64,000 bases of DNA from an uncultured Dorea sp. (GCA_910579925.1 CAJTVY010000014.1:3390-67389), one strand, 5' to 3'; positions 7,377-16,791 are shown, numbered from the stretch's first letter. The notes: a model not told the origin generated them from the sequence alone. Translations and numbers: made by a program.

Positions 7377-9575
7377 ATGGCTATTATATTCGACAGCACA
7401 AGCAGATTATTTACTTTAACAACCAACCATAGTATGTACCAGATGAAAGCAGACAGGTATGGAGTATTACTCCATACCTGGTTTGGTATGAAGGGTTCTG
7501 CTTTCGACTATTCCTACCGGATTGCCTATGCGGACCGCGGGTTCTCCGGCAATCCTTATGACGCAGGGGATGACAGGACTTACTCTCTCGACGTCCTCCC
7601 ACAAGAGTTTCCAACCTACGGAAGCGGCGACTATCGCTCTACTGCCTTGAAAGTCCGCTATCCGGACGGGACTTCAGCATGTGAACTGCGTTATCTGAAA
7701 CACGAAATCCAGGAAGGCAAATACTCTCTTCCAGGACTTCCGGCAATCTTTACTTCACTGGACGAAGGCCGCACGCCCGCCGATACTCTGATTATCACTC
7801 TTGAAGATACCCGCCGCAGGTTCTTTGTCCATTTATATTACGGAGTTATGGAAGATCTGGACATCATCACCAGGGCCGTCTGCGTCGAAAACCACAGTGA
7901 CGAAGACATTTACCTGGAAAACATCCAGAGCGTATGTATCGACTATCTCTACGGAGACTATGATCTGCATACCTTTTATGGACGCCATGTAAAAGAACGC
8001 AGCTGCCAGCGTACCCCGGTCGTACACGGGATCCATTCTGTAGGCAGTACGCGCGGCACATCCAGCCATCAGTACAATCCGTTTCTGATTCTTTCCGGCC
8101 GGGACGCCACAGAAGAGACCGGAAGCTGCTATGGTTTTTCCTTCCTGTACAGCGGAGACTTCATCGGAAGCGCCGAACTTGACCAGTATGACCAGACACG
8201 GCTGCTTCTGGGTATCCATCCCGACAATTTCTGTTACTGTGTAAAACCCCAGGAACGTTTCTATGCTCCTGAAGCTGTAATGGCATACACAGAGCATGGG
8301 CTTAACGAACTCTCCCATATCTTCCACCGGGCATACCGCCGTCATCTGTGTCGTGGAATCTGGACGACAAAGAGGCGTCCCGTCCTGTTAAATGACTGGG
8401 AAGGAGTTTATTTTGACTTCAACGGGGACAAGCTGATCCAGATGGCAAAAGATGCGGCGGAACTTGGCGTGGAACTCTTTGTCATGGACGACGGGTGGTT
8501 CGGCAAACGTGACCTGGATGTATCCGGTCTCGGCGACTGGAGCGTAAATGAAAAGAAACTTGGCTGTACCTTAAAAGAACTTTCAGACCGAATCCACGAT
8601 CTTGGCCTTATGTTCGGTATCTGGTTTGAACCAGAAGGGATTAACGAGGACAGCGACCTCTACCGCGCACATCCCGAGTGGGCGATGCGGATTCCCGGTA
8701 AATCCCCCACACGTTCCCGCCAGCAGTTGTTACTGGACTTTTCCAGAGAGGATGTAAGAGACTACATCTTCAGACATATCTGTCAGGTGCTGGATTCCGC
8801 CAGGATCGAGTACCTGAAATGGGATTTAAACCGCAGCCTGTCAGATCTATACAGCGCCGTCCTTCCGAAAGAACGTCAGGGCGAGGTTATGCACCGCTAT
8901 GTATTAGGCCTTTACGACATGCTGGAAAAGCTGGTAACGCGTTACCCTGATCTGCTGGTGGAAGGCTGCAGCGGCGGCGGCGGACGTTTTGACGCAGGAA
9001 TGCTCTACTATACGCCGCAGATCTGGTGCAGTGACGATACAGATGCGATCGAACGCCTTAGTATCCAGTATGGCACTTCCTTTGGTTATCCCGTCAGCAC
9101 CATGGGATCCCACGTCTCCCACTGCCCTAACGAGCAGACCGGAAGGATTACTCCTCTCAATACCCGGGCGACCGTTGCTATGTCCGGCACCTTCGGATAT
9201 GAACTGGATGTGAATAAGATGTCTAAGGATGAAAAAAGAATCGTCAGATCACAGATCAGAGAATTCAAGGCATACTATAATCTGATCCAGTATGGAGACT
9301 ACTATCGTCTCACCAATCCGGACACTGAGACGGCATGGCACGGATGGGAATTTGCCGCAGAAGACGGAAGCGAAGCTCTCCTGTGCATTGTCGCCATCCA
9401 GATCCATCCAAACGGTCCAGGACGCTGGATGCGCCTTAAAGGCCTTAAAAAGGACAGTATATACACCATAGACGGAAAGCGGTATCCTGGGGACGTGCTC
9501 ATGAACAGCGGCCTTTTGCTCCCTGTCGCAACCGAGGAATACCAAAGCTTCCGTATTCATATAGCAGAAGTATAA
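7377..9575 (+). CDS. Alpha-galactosidase, glycoside hydrolase family 36
   Basis: 732 residues, the usual length of GH36 subgroup I enzymes. Beta-sandwich N-terminal domain, then a (beta/alpha)8 barrel. The nucleophile is Asp483 in KWDLNR and the acid/base is the first Asp of SDDTD, Asp553; the 70-residue spacing equals that of well-studied AgaA. The CSGGGGRFD segment before it is also a family hallmark. There is no signal peptide, so it acts in the cytoplasm on galactosides brought in by the upstream ABC system, releasing galactose from melibiose- and raffinose-type sugars. A GGGGG ribosome site precedes the ATG. Last gene of the operon, followed by a long hairpin. Confidence 0.95.
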   Translation: MAIIFDSTSRLFTLTTNHSMYQMKADRYGVLLHTWFGMKGSAFDYSYRIAYADRGFSGNPYDAGDDRTYSLDVLPQEFPTYGSGDYRSTALKVRYPDGTSACELRYLKHEIQEGKYSLPGLPAIFTSLDEGRTPADTLIITLEDTRRRFFVHLYYGVMEDLDIITRAVCVENHSDEDIYLENIQSVCIDYLYGDYDLHTFYGRHVKERSCQRTPVVHGIHSVGSTRGTSSHQYNPFLILSGRDATEETGSCYGFSFLYSGDFIGSAELDQYDQTRLLLGIHPDNFCYCVKPQERFYAPEAVMAYTEHGLNELSHIFHRAYRRHLCRGIWTTKRRPVLLNDWEGVYFDFNGDKLIQMAKDAAELGVELFVMDDGWFGKRDLDVSGLGDWSVNEKKLGCTLKELSDRIHDLGLMFGIWFEPEGINEDSDLYRAHPEWAMRIPGKSPTRSRQQLLLDFSREDVRDYIFRHICQVLDSARIEYLKWDLNRSLSDLYSAVLPKERQGEVMHRYVLGLYDMLEKLVTRYPDLLVEGCSGGGGRFDAGMLYYTPQIWCSDDTDAIERLSIQYGTSFGYPVSTMGSHVSHCPNEQTGRITPLNTRATVAMSGTFGYELDVNKMSKDEKRIVRSQIREFKAYYNLIQYGDYYRLTNPDTETAWHGWEFAAEDGSEALLCIVAIQIHPNGPGRWMRLKGLKKDSIYTIDGKRYPGDVLMNSGLLLPVATEEYQSFRIHIAEV

Positions 9576-9605
9576 ACGGATACCCAGGGATACAGATAAT
9601 AAAAT

Positions 9606-9678
9606 AACAGGGCTGTCGTAAGCAACCTCTACAATATACACAGGAGATATATTGTAAGGTTCTCACGGCAGCCCTGTT
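9606..9678. terminator. Long two-tier hairpin between convergent genes
   Basis: AACAGGGCTG (9606-9615) pairs with CAGCCCTGTT (9669-9678); inside, an AACCT-TACAATATA arm pairs with TATATTGTA-AGGTT. It separates the alpha-galactosidase (+) from the carD-like gene (-) and probably ends transcription from both sides. Its outer arm resembles the hairpins at 12921 and 35875. Confidence 0.7.
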
Positions 9679-9700
9679 CCATAGATCGGCCTTAGACAGC

Positions 9701-10207
9701 CTATTGTCGCTCTTCCAGACACTTTGCCATATACCTCCGTACTTCATCCCTTGTCATATCCAGCGCAACCGCCAGTTCCCCAAACAGAAACTTCTCCGCA
9801 ATGCTCAGATATTTTTCATCTACATTGATGGTCTTCTTCCCAGACGCAATCCGGTTCATCTTGCGCATGTAAGACGTCTTAATCAGAGCTACCCATTCTC
9901 TGCACTGATTCTTTAAGAGCGCCTCTCGATAAAACAGTTCCCGCCTCTTCTCATCCGTAACCCCGATCGTCTCAATCTTGTCCATCTCACCCAGCAATTC
10001 TTTGGCTTCCTCGCCGGAGATCACTTCTCTGATCTGCCGCTTCTCGTTCTCCACAGGCGTATACAGAGTACCTTTGGCATTATAGAGCGGTTTTAACGTA
10101 TAATACTCCTTCTGCCTGTCCGAACAGCTCATATCAAGCCTTCCAATATCCGTTACTTCGCAGACACCCTCCTTATAATGTGCCACATAATCACCAATTT
10201 TGAACAT
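9701..10207 (-). CDS. CarD/CdnL-family transcription regulator
   Basis: 168 residues. N-terminal CarD/TRCF RNA-polymerase-interaction domain opening with FKIGDYVAHYKEGVCEV (residues 2-18), then an alpha-helical C-terminal part that in the family contacts promoter DNA. Binds the beta subunit of RNA polymerase and tunes open-complex formation. The reading frame stays open 51 codons further up, but the start at 10207 was chosen because AAGGAGG lies 6 nt upstream and the conserved domain begins right there. Single gene, ending at the shared terminator. Confidence 0.88.
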   Translation of the reverse strand: MFKIGDYVAHYKEGVCEVTDIGRLDMSCSDRQKEYYTLKPLYNAKGTLYTPVENEKRQIREVISGEEAKELLGEMDKIETIGVTDEKRRELFYREALLKNQCREWVALIKTSYMRKMNRIASGKKTINVDEKYLSIAEKFLFGELAVALDMTRDEVRRYMAKCLEERQ

Positions 10208-10614
10208 AATAACCTCCTTAACGCATACCCATATTTCTTTTACCGCATAAAGGAATAAAAAACAGCGTACAATCATAGCAAGTTCCCCCCTTGTTGCTTT
10301 CAGATCGTACGCCAGTATGTCTGGAGATACACCTATGAAGTTCCTGATTCCCAATGACATATAATCCCTCTATGTTTATATTATATCACGGATAACTTTC
10401 GAATGTAAGGGATATTTTCAGAAAATCTTATATATTTATATATTAAATCTGATTTTAATGTTCTCTCCCTCTGTCATAGAAGCCGATACATGTATATCCG
10501 ACAATTTTTGCCATAATTTTTATAATTTTTTGCACAAAAATATGGAAAGAATGAACAAAAAATTGTATAATGTTTAATATCATGTAACATATAAATGGAA
10601 AGAGAGGGCTCACT
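10208..10614. other. Divergent intergenic region carD-glgC
   Basis: 407 bp without a convincing gene. The first 150 bp are an in-frame extension of the carD-like frame without a ribosome site. The rest is AT-rich and holds the glgC promoter; nothing else is seen. Confidence 0.5.
10543..10571 (+). promoter_or_regulatory. Probable glgC promoter
   Basis: TGGAAA (10543-10548), 17 nt, perfect TATAAT (10566-10571), 44 bp before the glgC start. The -35 box is weak. Confidence 0.55.
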
Positions 10615-11754
10615 ATGAAGCAAAATACTATGTTAGCGATGATTTTGGCCGGTGGCCGCGGCTCCAGACTGCATGACCTTACCAACAAGGTGGCAAAGCC
10701 GGCTGTATCATATGGTGGAAAGTACCGCATTGTTGATTTCCCGTTAAGCAACTGTGCCAATAGCGGCATCGATGTAATCGGTGTACTGACACAATATGAA
10801 TCCGTTCTATTGAACAGTTATGTGGCAGCCGGACGCCGCTGGGGTCTGGATGCCAAGGACAGCGGCGTCTATGTACTCCCACCTCGTGAGAAGGCCGATG
10901 CTAATCTGGATGTTTACCGCGGAACTGCTGATGCGATCTCCCAGAACATCGACTTTATCGACACCTACTCTCCGGAATACCTGCTTGTCCTTTCCGGCGA
11001 CCACATCTATAAGATGAATTATGCCAAGATGCTCGCCGAACACAAGGCGAACAACGCTGATGCGACAATTGCCGTAATCGAAGTACCATTCAAAGAGGCA
11101 AGCCGTTTCGGTATTATGAATACGGACGAAGAAGGACATATTATCGAATTTGAAGAGAAGCCGGAGAATCCAAAGAGCAATCTCGCATCAATGGGTATCT
11201 ATATCTTTACCTGGAAGCCCCTTCGGAAGCTTCTGGTTGCAGACATGAAGAATCCGGATTCCAAGCACGATTTTGGAAAAGACATCATTCCACAGCTTCT
11301 GGCAGACCACAGAACACTGTATGCGTACAAGTTTAAAGGCTACTGGAAAGATGTTGGAACCATTGATTCTCTGTGGGAAGCGAACATGGATCTTCTGGAC
11401 ACGAACAATGAACTTGACCTTTCTGACCCGACATGGAAGATCTACACAGAAGACGTTACCACCCTGCCGCACTATGTAGGTCCCGATGCCAGCATTAAGC
11501 GCGCATTTATCACACAGGGCTGCACGATTGAGGGCGAGGTTAAGAATTCCGTCCTCTTCACCGGCGTTGAGGTTGGCGAAGGCGCCAGGATCATTGACAG
11601 CGTTCTTATGCCCAATGTCAAAGTCGAAGCCGGCGCCGTTGTACAGCGCGCTCTGGTAGCCGACGGAGTCAAGATCGGCAAAGAAGCCGTAGTCGGAAGC
11701 GCTGACAGCGAACACATCGAACTTGTGGCAAAACGTGTAAAGGGGGTAGAATAA
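10615..11754 (+). CDS. glgC: Glucose-1-phosphate adenylyltransferase, catalytic subunit
   Basis: 379 residues. Makes ADP-glucose from ATP and glucose 1-phosphate, the committed step of glycogen synthesis. Nucleotidyltransferase motif GGRGSRL at residues 13-19, substrate loop FEEKPENP near 183-190, and a left-handed beta-helix in the last 90 residues (hexapeptide repeats such as VEVGEGARIIDSV). GAGAGGG precedes the ATG. glgD starts one base after the stop. In Firmicutes GlgC forms the active complex with GlgD. No synthase or branching enzyme gene is nearby. Confidence 0.96.
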   Translation: MKQNTMLAMILAGGRGSRLHDLTNKVAKPAVSYGGKYRIVDFPLSNCANSGIDVIGVLTQYESVLLNSYVAAGRRWGLDAKDSGVYVLPPREKADANLDVYRGTADAISQNIDFIDTYSPEYLLVLSGDHIYKMNYAKMLAEHKANNADATIAVIEVPFKEASRFGIMNTDEEGHIIEFEEKPENPKSNLASMGIYIFTWKPLRKLLVADMKNPDSKHDFGKDIIPQLLADHRTLYAYKFKGYWKDVGTIDSLWEANMDLLDTNNELDLSDPTWKIYTEDVTTLPHYVGPDASIKRAFITQGCTIEGEVKNSVLFTGVEVGEGARIIDSVLMPNVKVEAGAVVQRALVADGVKIGKEAVVGSADSEHIELVAKRVKGVE

Positions 11755-11755
11755 T

Positions 11756-12871
11756 ATGAGTAAAGCATTAGGAATCGTTAATTTTTCCGGAAATCATATC
11801 TGGGTAAAAGGACTGGAAGAATACCGCCCCATCGGCGCTTTCTCTTTCCTGGGCAGATACCGCGTGATCGACTTCCCGATTTCCAATATGAGCAACAGCG
11901 GCATTGACCGCATCCAGGTATATATCAGAAGAAAACCTCGCTCCCTTGTAGAGCATCTGGGAACCGGACGTCATTACAACATCAACTCCAAGCGGGGACG
12001 GCTCCATATCCTGTTCTCCGAGTCTAAGGGGGATAATGACCTCTATAACACGGATATCGCCGCATTTTCAGCGAATCTGGAGTGTATTGAGAGATCACAT
12101 CAGCCTTATGTGGTGATCGCTCCAAGCTATATGGTTTACTCTGCAGATTTCAGAACCCTGCTTGCGAACCATATTGAATCCGAAGCAGATATCACGCTTC
12201 TATACCATAGTGTAGATAACGCAAGGGAGTCTTTCCTGAATTGCAACTCACTGAACTTAAACCGTCAGAAGGGCGTCCTTTCACTGGAGCCAAACCGCGG
12301 CAATACCAAGAACAGGAACATTTTCATGGATACATATATCATGAAGAAAGAACTGTTCCTTGACTTGATCAAAAAGGCAAAATCTCTGTCTTCCATGTAT
12401 ACGCTGGCTGATATTGTCAACAACGCCTGTGAAGACCTTGATGTGCGCGGAATTTCTCACAGAGGATATTTTGCTTCCATCACGGACCTTAACAGCTTCT
12501 ATAATGCGAACATTGAACTGATTGATGCCAGAAGGGCAACCGGACTGTTCGACGATGAATGGCCTGTATATACCAGGACGAACGACTCCTGTCCGACACA
12601 GTATTTCGAGACGGCAGATGTGAAGAGTTCCGTTGTATCCAACGGCTGTCTTATTGAAGGAACTGTTGAGAATTCCGTCATTGGACGAGGCTGCGTAATC
12701 AAGAAAGGGGCCGTAGTAAAGAACAGCGTCGTGCTTCCAGGAGCCCTCGTCGGAAATGATGTTACGATCGACTGCCAGGTCGTTGACAAGCATGCCAGGA
12801 TTATTCACGCCAAGGAGATTATTGCCGATTCTGCCACACCGGGCTATATACGGCGCGAGGATACTTTATAA
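11756..12871 (+). CDS. glgD: ADP-glucose pyrophosphorylase regulatory subunit
   Basis: 371 residues, homologous to GlgC over its length but lacking the GGxGxRL pyrophosphorylase loop: the N-terminus reads NFSGNHIWVKG where GlgC has the glycine-rich motif. This is the mark of GlgD, which is inactive by itself and raises the activity of GlgC in the complex. C-terminal hexapeptide repeats (about 290-350). Coupled to glgC. Confidence 0.95.
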   Translation: MSKALGIVNFSGNHIWVKGLEEYRPIGAFSFLGRYRVIDFPISNMSNSGIDRIQVYIRRKPRSLVEHLGTGRHYNINSKRGRLHILFSESKGDNDLYNTDIAAFSANLECIERSHQPYVVIAPSYMVYSADFRTLLANHIESEADITLLYHSVDNARESFLNCNSLNLNRQKGVLSLEPNRGNTKNRNIFMDTYIMKKELFLDLIKKAKSLSSMYTLADIVNNACEDLDVRGISHRGYFASITDLNSFYNANIELIDARRATGLFDDEWPVYTRTNDSCPTQYFETADVKSSVVSNGCLIEGTVENSVIGRGCVIKKGAVVKNSVVLPGALVGNDVTIDCQVVDKHARIIHAKEIIADSATPGYIRREDTL

Positions 12872-12920
12872 AATAAAGAGTCTCTTAAAGAAAGAGTTCA
12901 TCGGATGATCTAAGATAAAA

Positions 12921-12974
12921 ATAAGGGACTGTCGTCAGAGAGATAAAAATTATCTTCCTGCGACAGTCCCTTAT
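12921..12974. terminator. Bidirectional hairpin between glgD and ptsI
   Basis: ATAAGGGACTGTCG at 12921-12934 pairs with CGACAGTCCCTTAT at 12961-12974, with an inner GATAA/TTATC stem. Both genes point towards it. Confidence 0.8.
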
Positions 12975-13008
12975 CAGAGTTGTTTTAGAATTGCGAACAG
13001 ATTCTCCT

Positions 13009-14634
13009 CTACTGAATCTCCCGAATCTTCTTACGAAGCGCAAGCACCTGGTTAGGAGCTACCGACAGCTCGTCAATCCCGATCTGAATCAGATACTCCG
13101 TCATATCCAGATCCGCCGCCATATCCCCGCAGACACTGATATGCTTCTCTTCCAGATGAACATTGTTCGTAATAATCCGGATCATCTTAAGAAGCGCCGA
13201 GTGATGAGGATTAAAATACCGTTCCAGTTTCTCATTCTGCCTGTCCATTCCTAAAGTAAGCTGCAGGAGGTCATTCGTTCCGATACTGAAAAAATCAACT
13301 TCTCTCGCAAGTTCTCCGCTGATCATGACCGCCGCGGGCGTCTCAATCATCACTCCTACGGGAATATCCGAATCAAAGGATGTCTTCTCCTTCTTCAGTT
13401 CCTTCTTCGCCTTCTCAAGCATCAGCTTTGCCAGCTTCACCTCTTCAATAGACGTAATCATCGGAAACATGATCGAAAGATTCCCAAACGCAGAGGCCCG
13501 CAGAATAGCCCGAAGCTGCGTCTTAAATACTTCTTCCTTATCCAGCGACACCCGGATTCCGCGGTACCCAATGGCCGGGTTCGGATCCGTCCCCAGATCA
13601 AGACAGTCTGCCGTCTTCTCTCCGCCCAGGTCAGCCGTTCTTATGACCACCTTCTTGATTCCCATCGACTCTGCGGCCAGCTTATATACCTGGAACTGAT
13701 ATTCTTCTGTCGGCGGCTTCGACCCGCTCTCCATGTAAAGAAACTCGCTTCTGAACAGCCCGATCCCGCCCGCATCGCATCGCAGCACATTCTCAATATC
13801 CTCCCGGTTCCCGATGTTCGCACAGACGTCGATCTTCTGACCGCTCTGGGTTATATTCTCCTTCCCCTTCAGACGTTCCAGGTTCTGTACCTGTGTATGG
13901 TTTGCATCCTGTTTCTGACGCATCTTGGTAATGGTTGTATAATCCGGCTCAATATAAATCTTACCCTCAAACCCATCCACGATGATCGTCTTGCCCTCAT
14001 AATCTTTCTTCAACGCCTCTCCAAGCCCGATGACCGAAGGAATCCCTTTCGTACGGGCAAGCACCGCCGTATGAGAGTTAATGGTGCCGTACCTCGTTAC
14101 AAACCCCAGAACCTTTGTCTTATCAAGCTGAACCGCCTCGCTTGGATATAACTCTCCCGCCGCCAGCACGAACGGCTCGTCCATCAGCATCTTGTCCTTC
14201 CATCCTCTGGCCAGAATGTTCTGCAGACGGTTCGACACGTCCCACACGTCTGCATCATGTCCCTGTATATAATTCTTATCGTTCTCAACTGCCGTCGCTA
14301 TAAAGCTCTCCGCCGCATTCTGAATCGCATACTCCGCATTCAGTTTCTGCTCCACAATGATACCCGTAACCTTGTCCACCAGATCCTGATCCTCCAGTAT
14401 CATCTCCTGCATCTCAAAAATCGCAGCATTCGCCTCTCCCACCTCTTTGGCGGCCGTCTCGTACAGTTCCTTTAATTCCTGTAACGCCTTCTGACGCGCC
14501 TTCTGGAAGCGCTGCACCTCTTTTTCGACATCTTTTACATAGATACGTCGGATCTCCTTGGAATCCCGCTTATAGAAGGATAACTTACCCATAGCGATTC
14601 CTTCTGATACTTTTTTCCCCGTCAATGTGATCAT
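13009..14634 (-). CDS. ptsI: Phosphoenolpyruvate-protein phosphotransferase (enzyme I)
   Basis: 541 residues. First enzyme of the PTS: takes phosphate from PEP and hands it to HPr. The phosphorylated His188 lies in INSHTAVLARTKGIPS; the PEP-binding barrel signature FFSIGTNDLLQLTLGMDRQN is near 437-456, and the active-site Cys is in VCGDMA near 488. An ATG ten codons upstream is in frame, but AGAGGA stands 7 nt before the chosen start at 14634 and homology begins with ITLTGKKVSEGIAMG. HPr and sugar-specific enzymes are not linked here. Confidence 0.94.
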   Translation of the reverse strand: MITLTGKKVSEGIAMGKLSFYKRDSKEIRRIYVKDVEKEVQRFQKARQKALQELKELYETAAKEVGEANAAIFEMQEMILEDQDLVDKVTGIIVEQKLNAEYAIQNAAESFIATAVENDKNYIQGHDADVWDVSNRLQNILARGWKDKMLMDEPFVLAAGELYPSEAVQLDKTKVLGFVTRYGTINSHTAVLARTKGIPSVIGLGEALKKDYEGKTIIVDGFEGKIYIEPDYTTITKMRQKQDANHTQVQNLERLKGKENITQSGQKIDVCANIGNREDIENVLRCDAGGIGLFRSEFLYMESGSKPPTEEYQFQVYKLAAESMGIKKVVIRTADLGGEKTADCLDLGTDPNPAIGYRGIRVSLDKEEVFKTQLRAILRASAFGNLSIMFPMITSIEEVKLAKLMLEKAKKELKKEKTSFDSDIPVGVMIETPAAVMISGELAREVDFFSIGTNDLLQLTLGMDRQNEKLERYFNPHHSALLKMIRIITNNVHLEEKHISVCGDMAADLDMTEYLIQIGIDELSVAPNQVLALRKKIREIQ

Positions 14635-14766
14635 ACTCTCATCCTCTGTTATTGCTTTCTTCATCCATCACAGTATACTTTACACTTTTGCACACATTTC
14701 GTCAAGTAAAATGATGATTCCACGATCTGTTTTATCGCAAAAATCTAAAAAAAATCGCCAAATCTC

Positions 14767-14795
14767 TTGACGCTTTTATAAATATATGCTAGTCT
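14767..14795 (+). promoter_or_regulatory. Promoter of the cold-shock gene
   Basis: TTGACG (14767-14772), 17 nt, TAGTCT (14790-14795) with a TATGC stretch in front. It leaves a leader of roughly 70 nt before the start at 14869, as is usual for csp genes. Confidence 0.6.
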
Positions 14796-14868
14796 ATTAG
14801 ACAGTTATCTATAGATTTAATTTATGGATGCGGAGATTCTAAATAACTTTATGTTTGGAGGTATTGTC

Positions 14869-15066
14869 ATGAAAGGTACAGTGAAGTGGTTCAACAACCA
14901 GAAAGGTTATGGTTTCATTTCTGATGAAACCGGCAATGATGTGTTCGTCCACTATTCAGGACTGAACATGGAAGGTTTCAAGTCGTTAGACGAGGGACAG
15001 AGTGTCGAGTACGATGTAACGGAAGGTTCTAAGGGACCTCAGGCAGTGAATGTAACAAAGATCTAA
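14869..15066 (+). CDS. Cold-shock protein, CspA family
   Basis: 65 residues, single CSD OB-fold. RNP1 KGYGFI (about 12-17) and RNP2 DVFVHY (about 24-29) bind single-stranded RNA or DNA. Acts as an RNA chaperone. The frame is open 15 codons further upstream, but TGGAGG lies 8 nt before the chosen ATG and the family always begins MKGTVKWF. Confidence 0.95.
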   Translation: MKGTVKWFNNQKGYGFISDETGNDVFVHYSGLNMEGFKSLDEGQSVEYDVTEGSKGPQAVNVTKI

Positions 15067-15177
15067 GTAATGTAATGCAATGTAATTCTTTATAATCGTA
15101 ATGAATGTACCTTTTATATATTAAATAGCAATATGATTTAGATATTTAAAAGCAATACATGAAATTCAGATTATGTG

Positions 15178-15212
15178 AAAGACCAGATAACTCTCAGCTA
15201 TCTGGTCTTTTT
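15178..15212. terminator. Terminator of the csp gene
   Basis: AAAGACCAGATA (15178-15189) pairs with TATCTGGTCTTT (15199-15210), followed by T residues on the plus strand. It overlaps the last codons of the convergent SseB-like gene and may serve both. Confidence 0.85.
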
Positions 15213-15940
15213 CGTATCTTGAACTGGACGTTTACGCCCAGAGGATTCAACACAACACCCTCGCTCTGCGCCGGAAGCAGATTCCTTAGTTTATCCGCCT
15301 CTACCACCATGGCCCGCAGCCCGTTTTGCCCATTGAACTTCTGAAATTCATGAGAATCCGTGAATAACGGCTGGTACATCTTCCCATCCTTTCCCTTAAG
15401 CGCCGGGATTGCTTTATCCTCCCTTACTCCAAAGATATATTTTCCCCTGCCGAAATGCGCAAGCATCTCCTCGTACAGCTCCGTCATCTCTTCAGTCATC
15501 GGCTGCCCCTGGTTTTTATGGAGTCCCTGCATAAAATAGATTGCCGTCAGATGAAGTTCCGGGTTCTCCACCCATATCTGCCCTTTCGGAAGCTGTTCCG
15601 GACGGTTGCGCCGGATCAGTTCATTCAGTTGTATGGAAATCCGGTCCGTCATCCCGTCGTTGACCACAATACAATTGACCCCCATAGGATAGAGGCTTGT
15701 ATAAAACGGCAGAAAACTTTTCTGCTCAACCTTGATAACCTGTATCAGAGTCTTCTCCTCTAATAGTTCCTTTGCCCTTCTCTTCGCATCCTCTTCTCTG
15801 TAAAATACCAGAATCTGATCGTCATATGTCTCGGGATCACACTCCACAAAAGGCAGCCGCGTACACCCGGACAACAGAACATAGACTGCTTTGGAGAGCC
15901 TTAGCATCTCCAAAGCAGTTTTCTTCATATCCACGCTCAT
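15194..15940 (-). CDS. SseB-family protein of unknown function
   Basis: 248 residues. The second half matches the SseB fold seen in many Firmicutes: a segment around YQPLFTDSHEF (about 187-197) followed by MVVEADKLRNLLP and GVVLNPLGVN near the C-terminus. No catalytic residues can be pointed out. Its start overlaps the bfd-like gene by 4 bp, so it is the third gene of a ferritin-bfd-sseB operon. Whether it takes part in iron storage is unknown. Confidence 0.75.
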   Translation of the reverse strand: MSVDMKKTALEMLRLSKAVYVLLSGCTRLPFVECDPETYDDQILVFYREEDAKRRAKELLEEKTLIQVIKVEQKSFLPFYTSLYPMGVNCIVVNDGMTDRISIQLNELIRRNRPEQLPKGQIWVENPELHLTAIYFMQGLHKNQGQPMTEEMTELYEEMLAHFGRGKYIFGVREDKAIPALKGKDGKMYQPLFTDSHEFQKFNGQNGLRAMVVEADKLRNLLPAQSEGVVLNPLGVNVQFKIRKRPDS

Positions 15941-16125
15941 TCCACTCTTTCCTTCAATAATTTCTTCGTAAGCTTCTTAGCCTTTTTCTTGCATTTACCG
16001 CAGCCTTTGCCTGCCTTCGTAAGCTTCTTTACCTCTTTAAATGAATCTGCCCCGGCTTTCACCGCATCTGCGATGTCGCCCTTCGTCACGTTACGACAGG
16101 AGCAGATCACTTTCCTGCGGTTCAT
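15937..16125 (-). CDS. Bfd-like [2Fe-2S]-binding protein
   Basis: 62 residues, a stand-alone BFD-like domain. Four cysteines in the pattern C-x-C (CSCRNVT, residues 8-14) and C-x2-C (GCGKCK, about 41-46) would hold a [2Fe-2S] cluster. In other bacteria Bfd delivers electrons to bacterioferritin to release stored iron. Here it starts 3 bp after the stop of a ferritin gene, which points to the same job with ferritin as partner (inference). The C-terminal 20 residues are very lysine-rich. Confidence 0.85.
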   Translation of the reverse strand: MNRRKVICSCRNVTKGDIADAVKAGADSFKEVKKLTKAGKGCGKCKKKAKKLTKKLLKERVE

Positions 16126-16127
16126 GA

Positions 16128-16640
16128 TTAAAGTACCAGGGACGGTGCGGAATATGTACGTGCTCCAAGCTCGCTGTCCAGCATATACAGACTCTTCGGG
16201 TCGTCTCCGAATAACTCGAACTTCTTCACCAGATTGTCCGCATTCGTCTCTTCCTCGCCCTGTTCCTTCACAAACCAGTCTAAGAACTGCATGGTACGGA
16301 AATCTTTCACAGAATACGCCGCATCATATATTCCATGAATCAGACTGGTTACATACTCCTCATGCTTTAATCCTTCTGCAAGGACAGACTTGGCGCTCTC
16401 AAGAGCAACGCCCGGCTTGTCAATGGCTTCCAGTTCTATCTTTTCCCCGTTGTTCTGGAGATACTGGATGAAAAGCATTGCATGATCCCTCTCCTCCTGG
16501 GCCTGGATCCTATACCAGTTGCCAAAGCCGTCCAGACCATGGTCAAAATAGAAATTGGAGAAGTCCAGGTACAGGTAAGCAGAATAGAACTCTTTATTCA
16601 CCTGCTGATTCAGTAATTCTACTACTTTTTTATCTAACAT
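16128..16640 (-). CDS. Ferritin, non-haem iron storage protein
   Basis: 170 residues, four-helix ferritin. Ferroxidase ligands Glu17, Glu50 and His53 fall at the same positions as in E. coli FtnA; the third glutamate pair follows in the C helix. Assembles into a 24-mer shell that oxidises and stores iron. Strong ribosome site AGGAGG before the ATG. First gene of the ferritin-bfd-sseB operon. No haem-binding Met of bacterioferritin is evident, so ferritin rather than Bfr. Confidence 0.94.
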   Translation of the reverse strand: MLDKKVVELLNQQVNKEFYSAYLYLDFSNFYFDHGLDGFGNWYRIQAQEERDHAMLFIQYLQNNGEKIELEAIDKPGVALESAKSVLAEGLKHEEYVTSLIHGIYDAAYSVKDFRTMQFLDWFVKEQGEEETNADNLVKKFELFGDDPKSLYMLDSELGARTYSAPSLVL

Positions 16641-16677
16641 GATAAATATCCTCCTTTGTTAAGTTTAATTCTTCATT

Positions 16678-16706
16678 ATTATACACTTCACACCATTCAT
16701 TTTCAA
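16678..16706 (-). promoter_or_regulatory. Promoter of the ferritin operon
   Basis: Minus strand TTGAAA (16701-16706), 17 nt, perfect TATAAT (16678-16683), about 38 bp before the ferritin start. No clear Fur or PerR box was picked out. Confidence 0.75.
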
Positions 16707-16736
16707 GAGGGGAATATTTCTGAGAATATATGCCTG

Positions 16737-16777
16737 AAAAGGAAATGCCGGGAAATAAGACAATTCCCGGCATTTCC
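16737..16777 (-). terminator. Terminator of the iorA-iorB-ligase-ACT operon
   Basis: GGAAATGCCGGGAA (16741-16754) pairs with TTCCCGGCATTTCC (16764-16777); on the minus strand it is followed by TTTTC. It closes the operon that ends with the ACT gene at 16792. Confidence 0.85.
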
Positions 16778-16791
16778 TGTATATTCAGAAT

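Noticed and set aside
10208..10360. 51-residue N-terminal extension of the CarD protein
   Set aside because: The strong AAGGAGG site directly precedes the conserved domain start at 10207; the extension has no ribosome site and is not a family feature.
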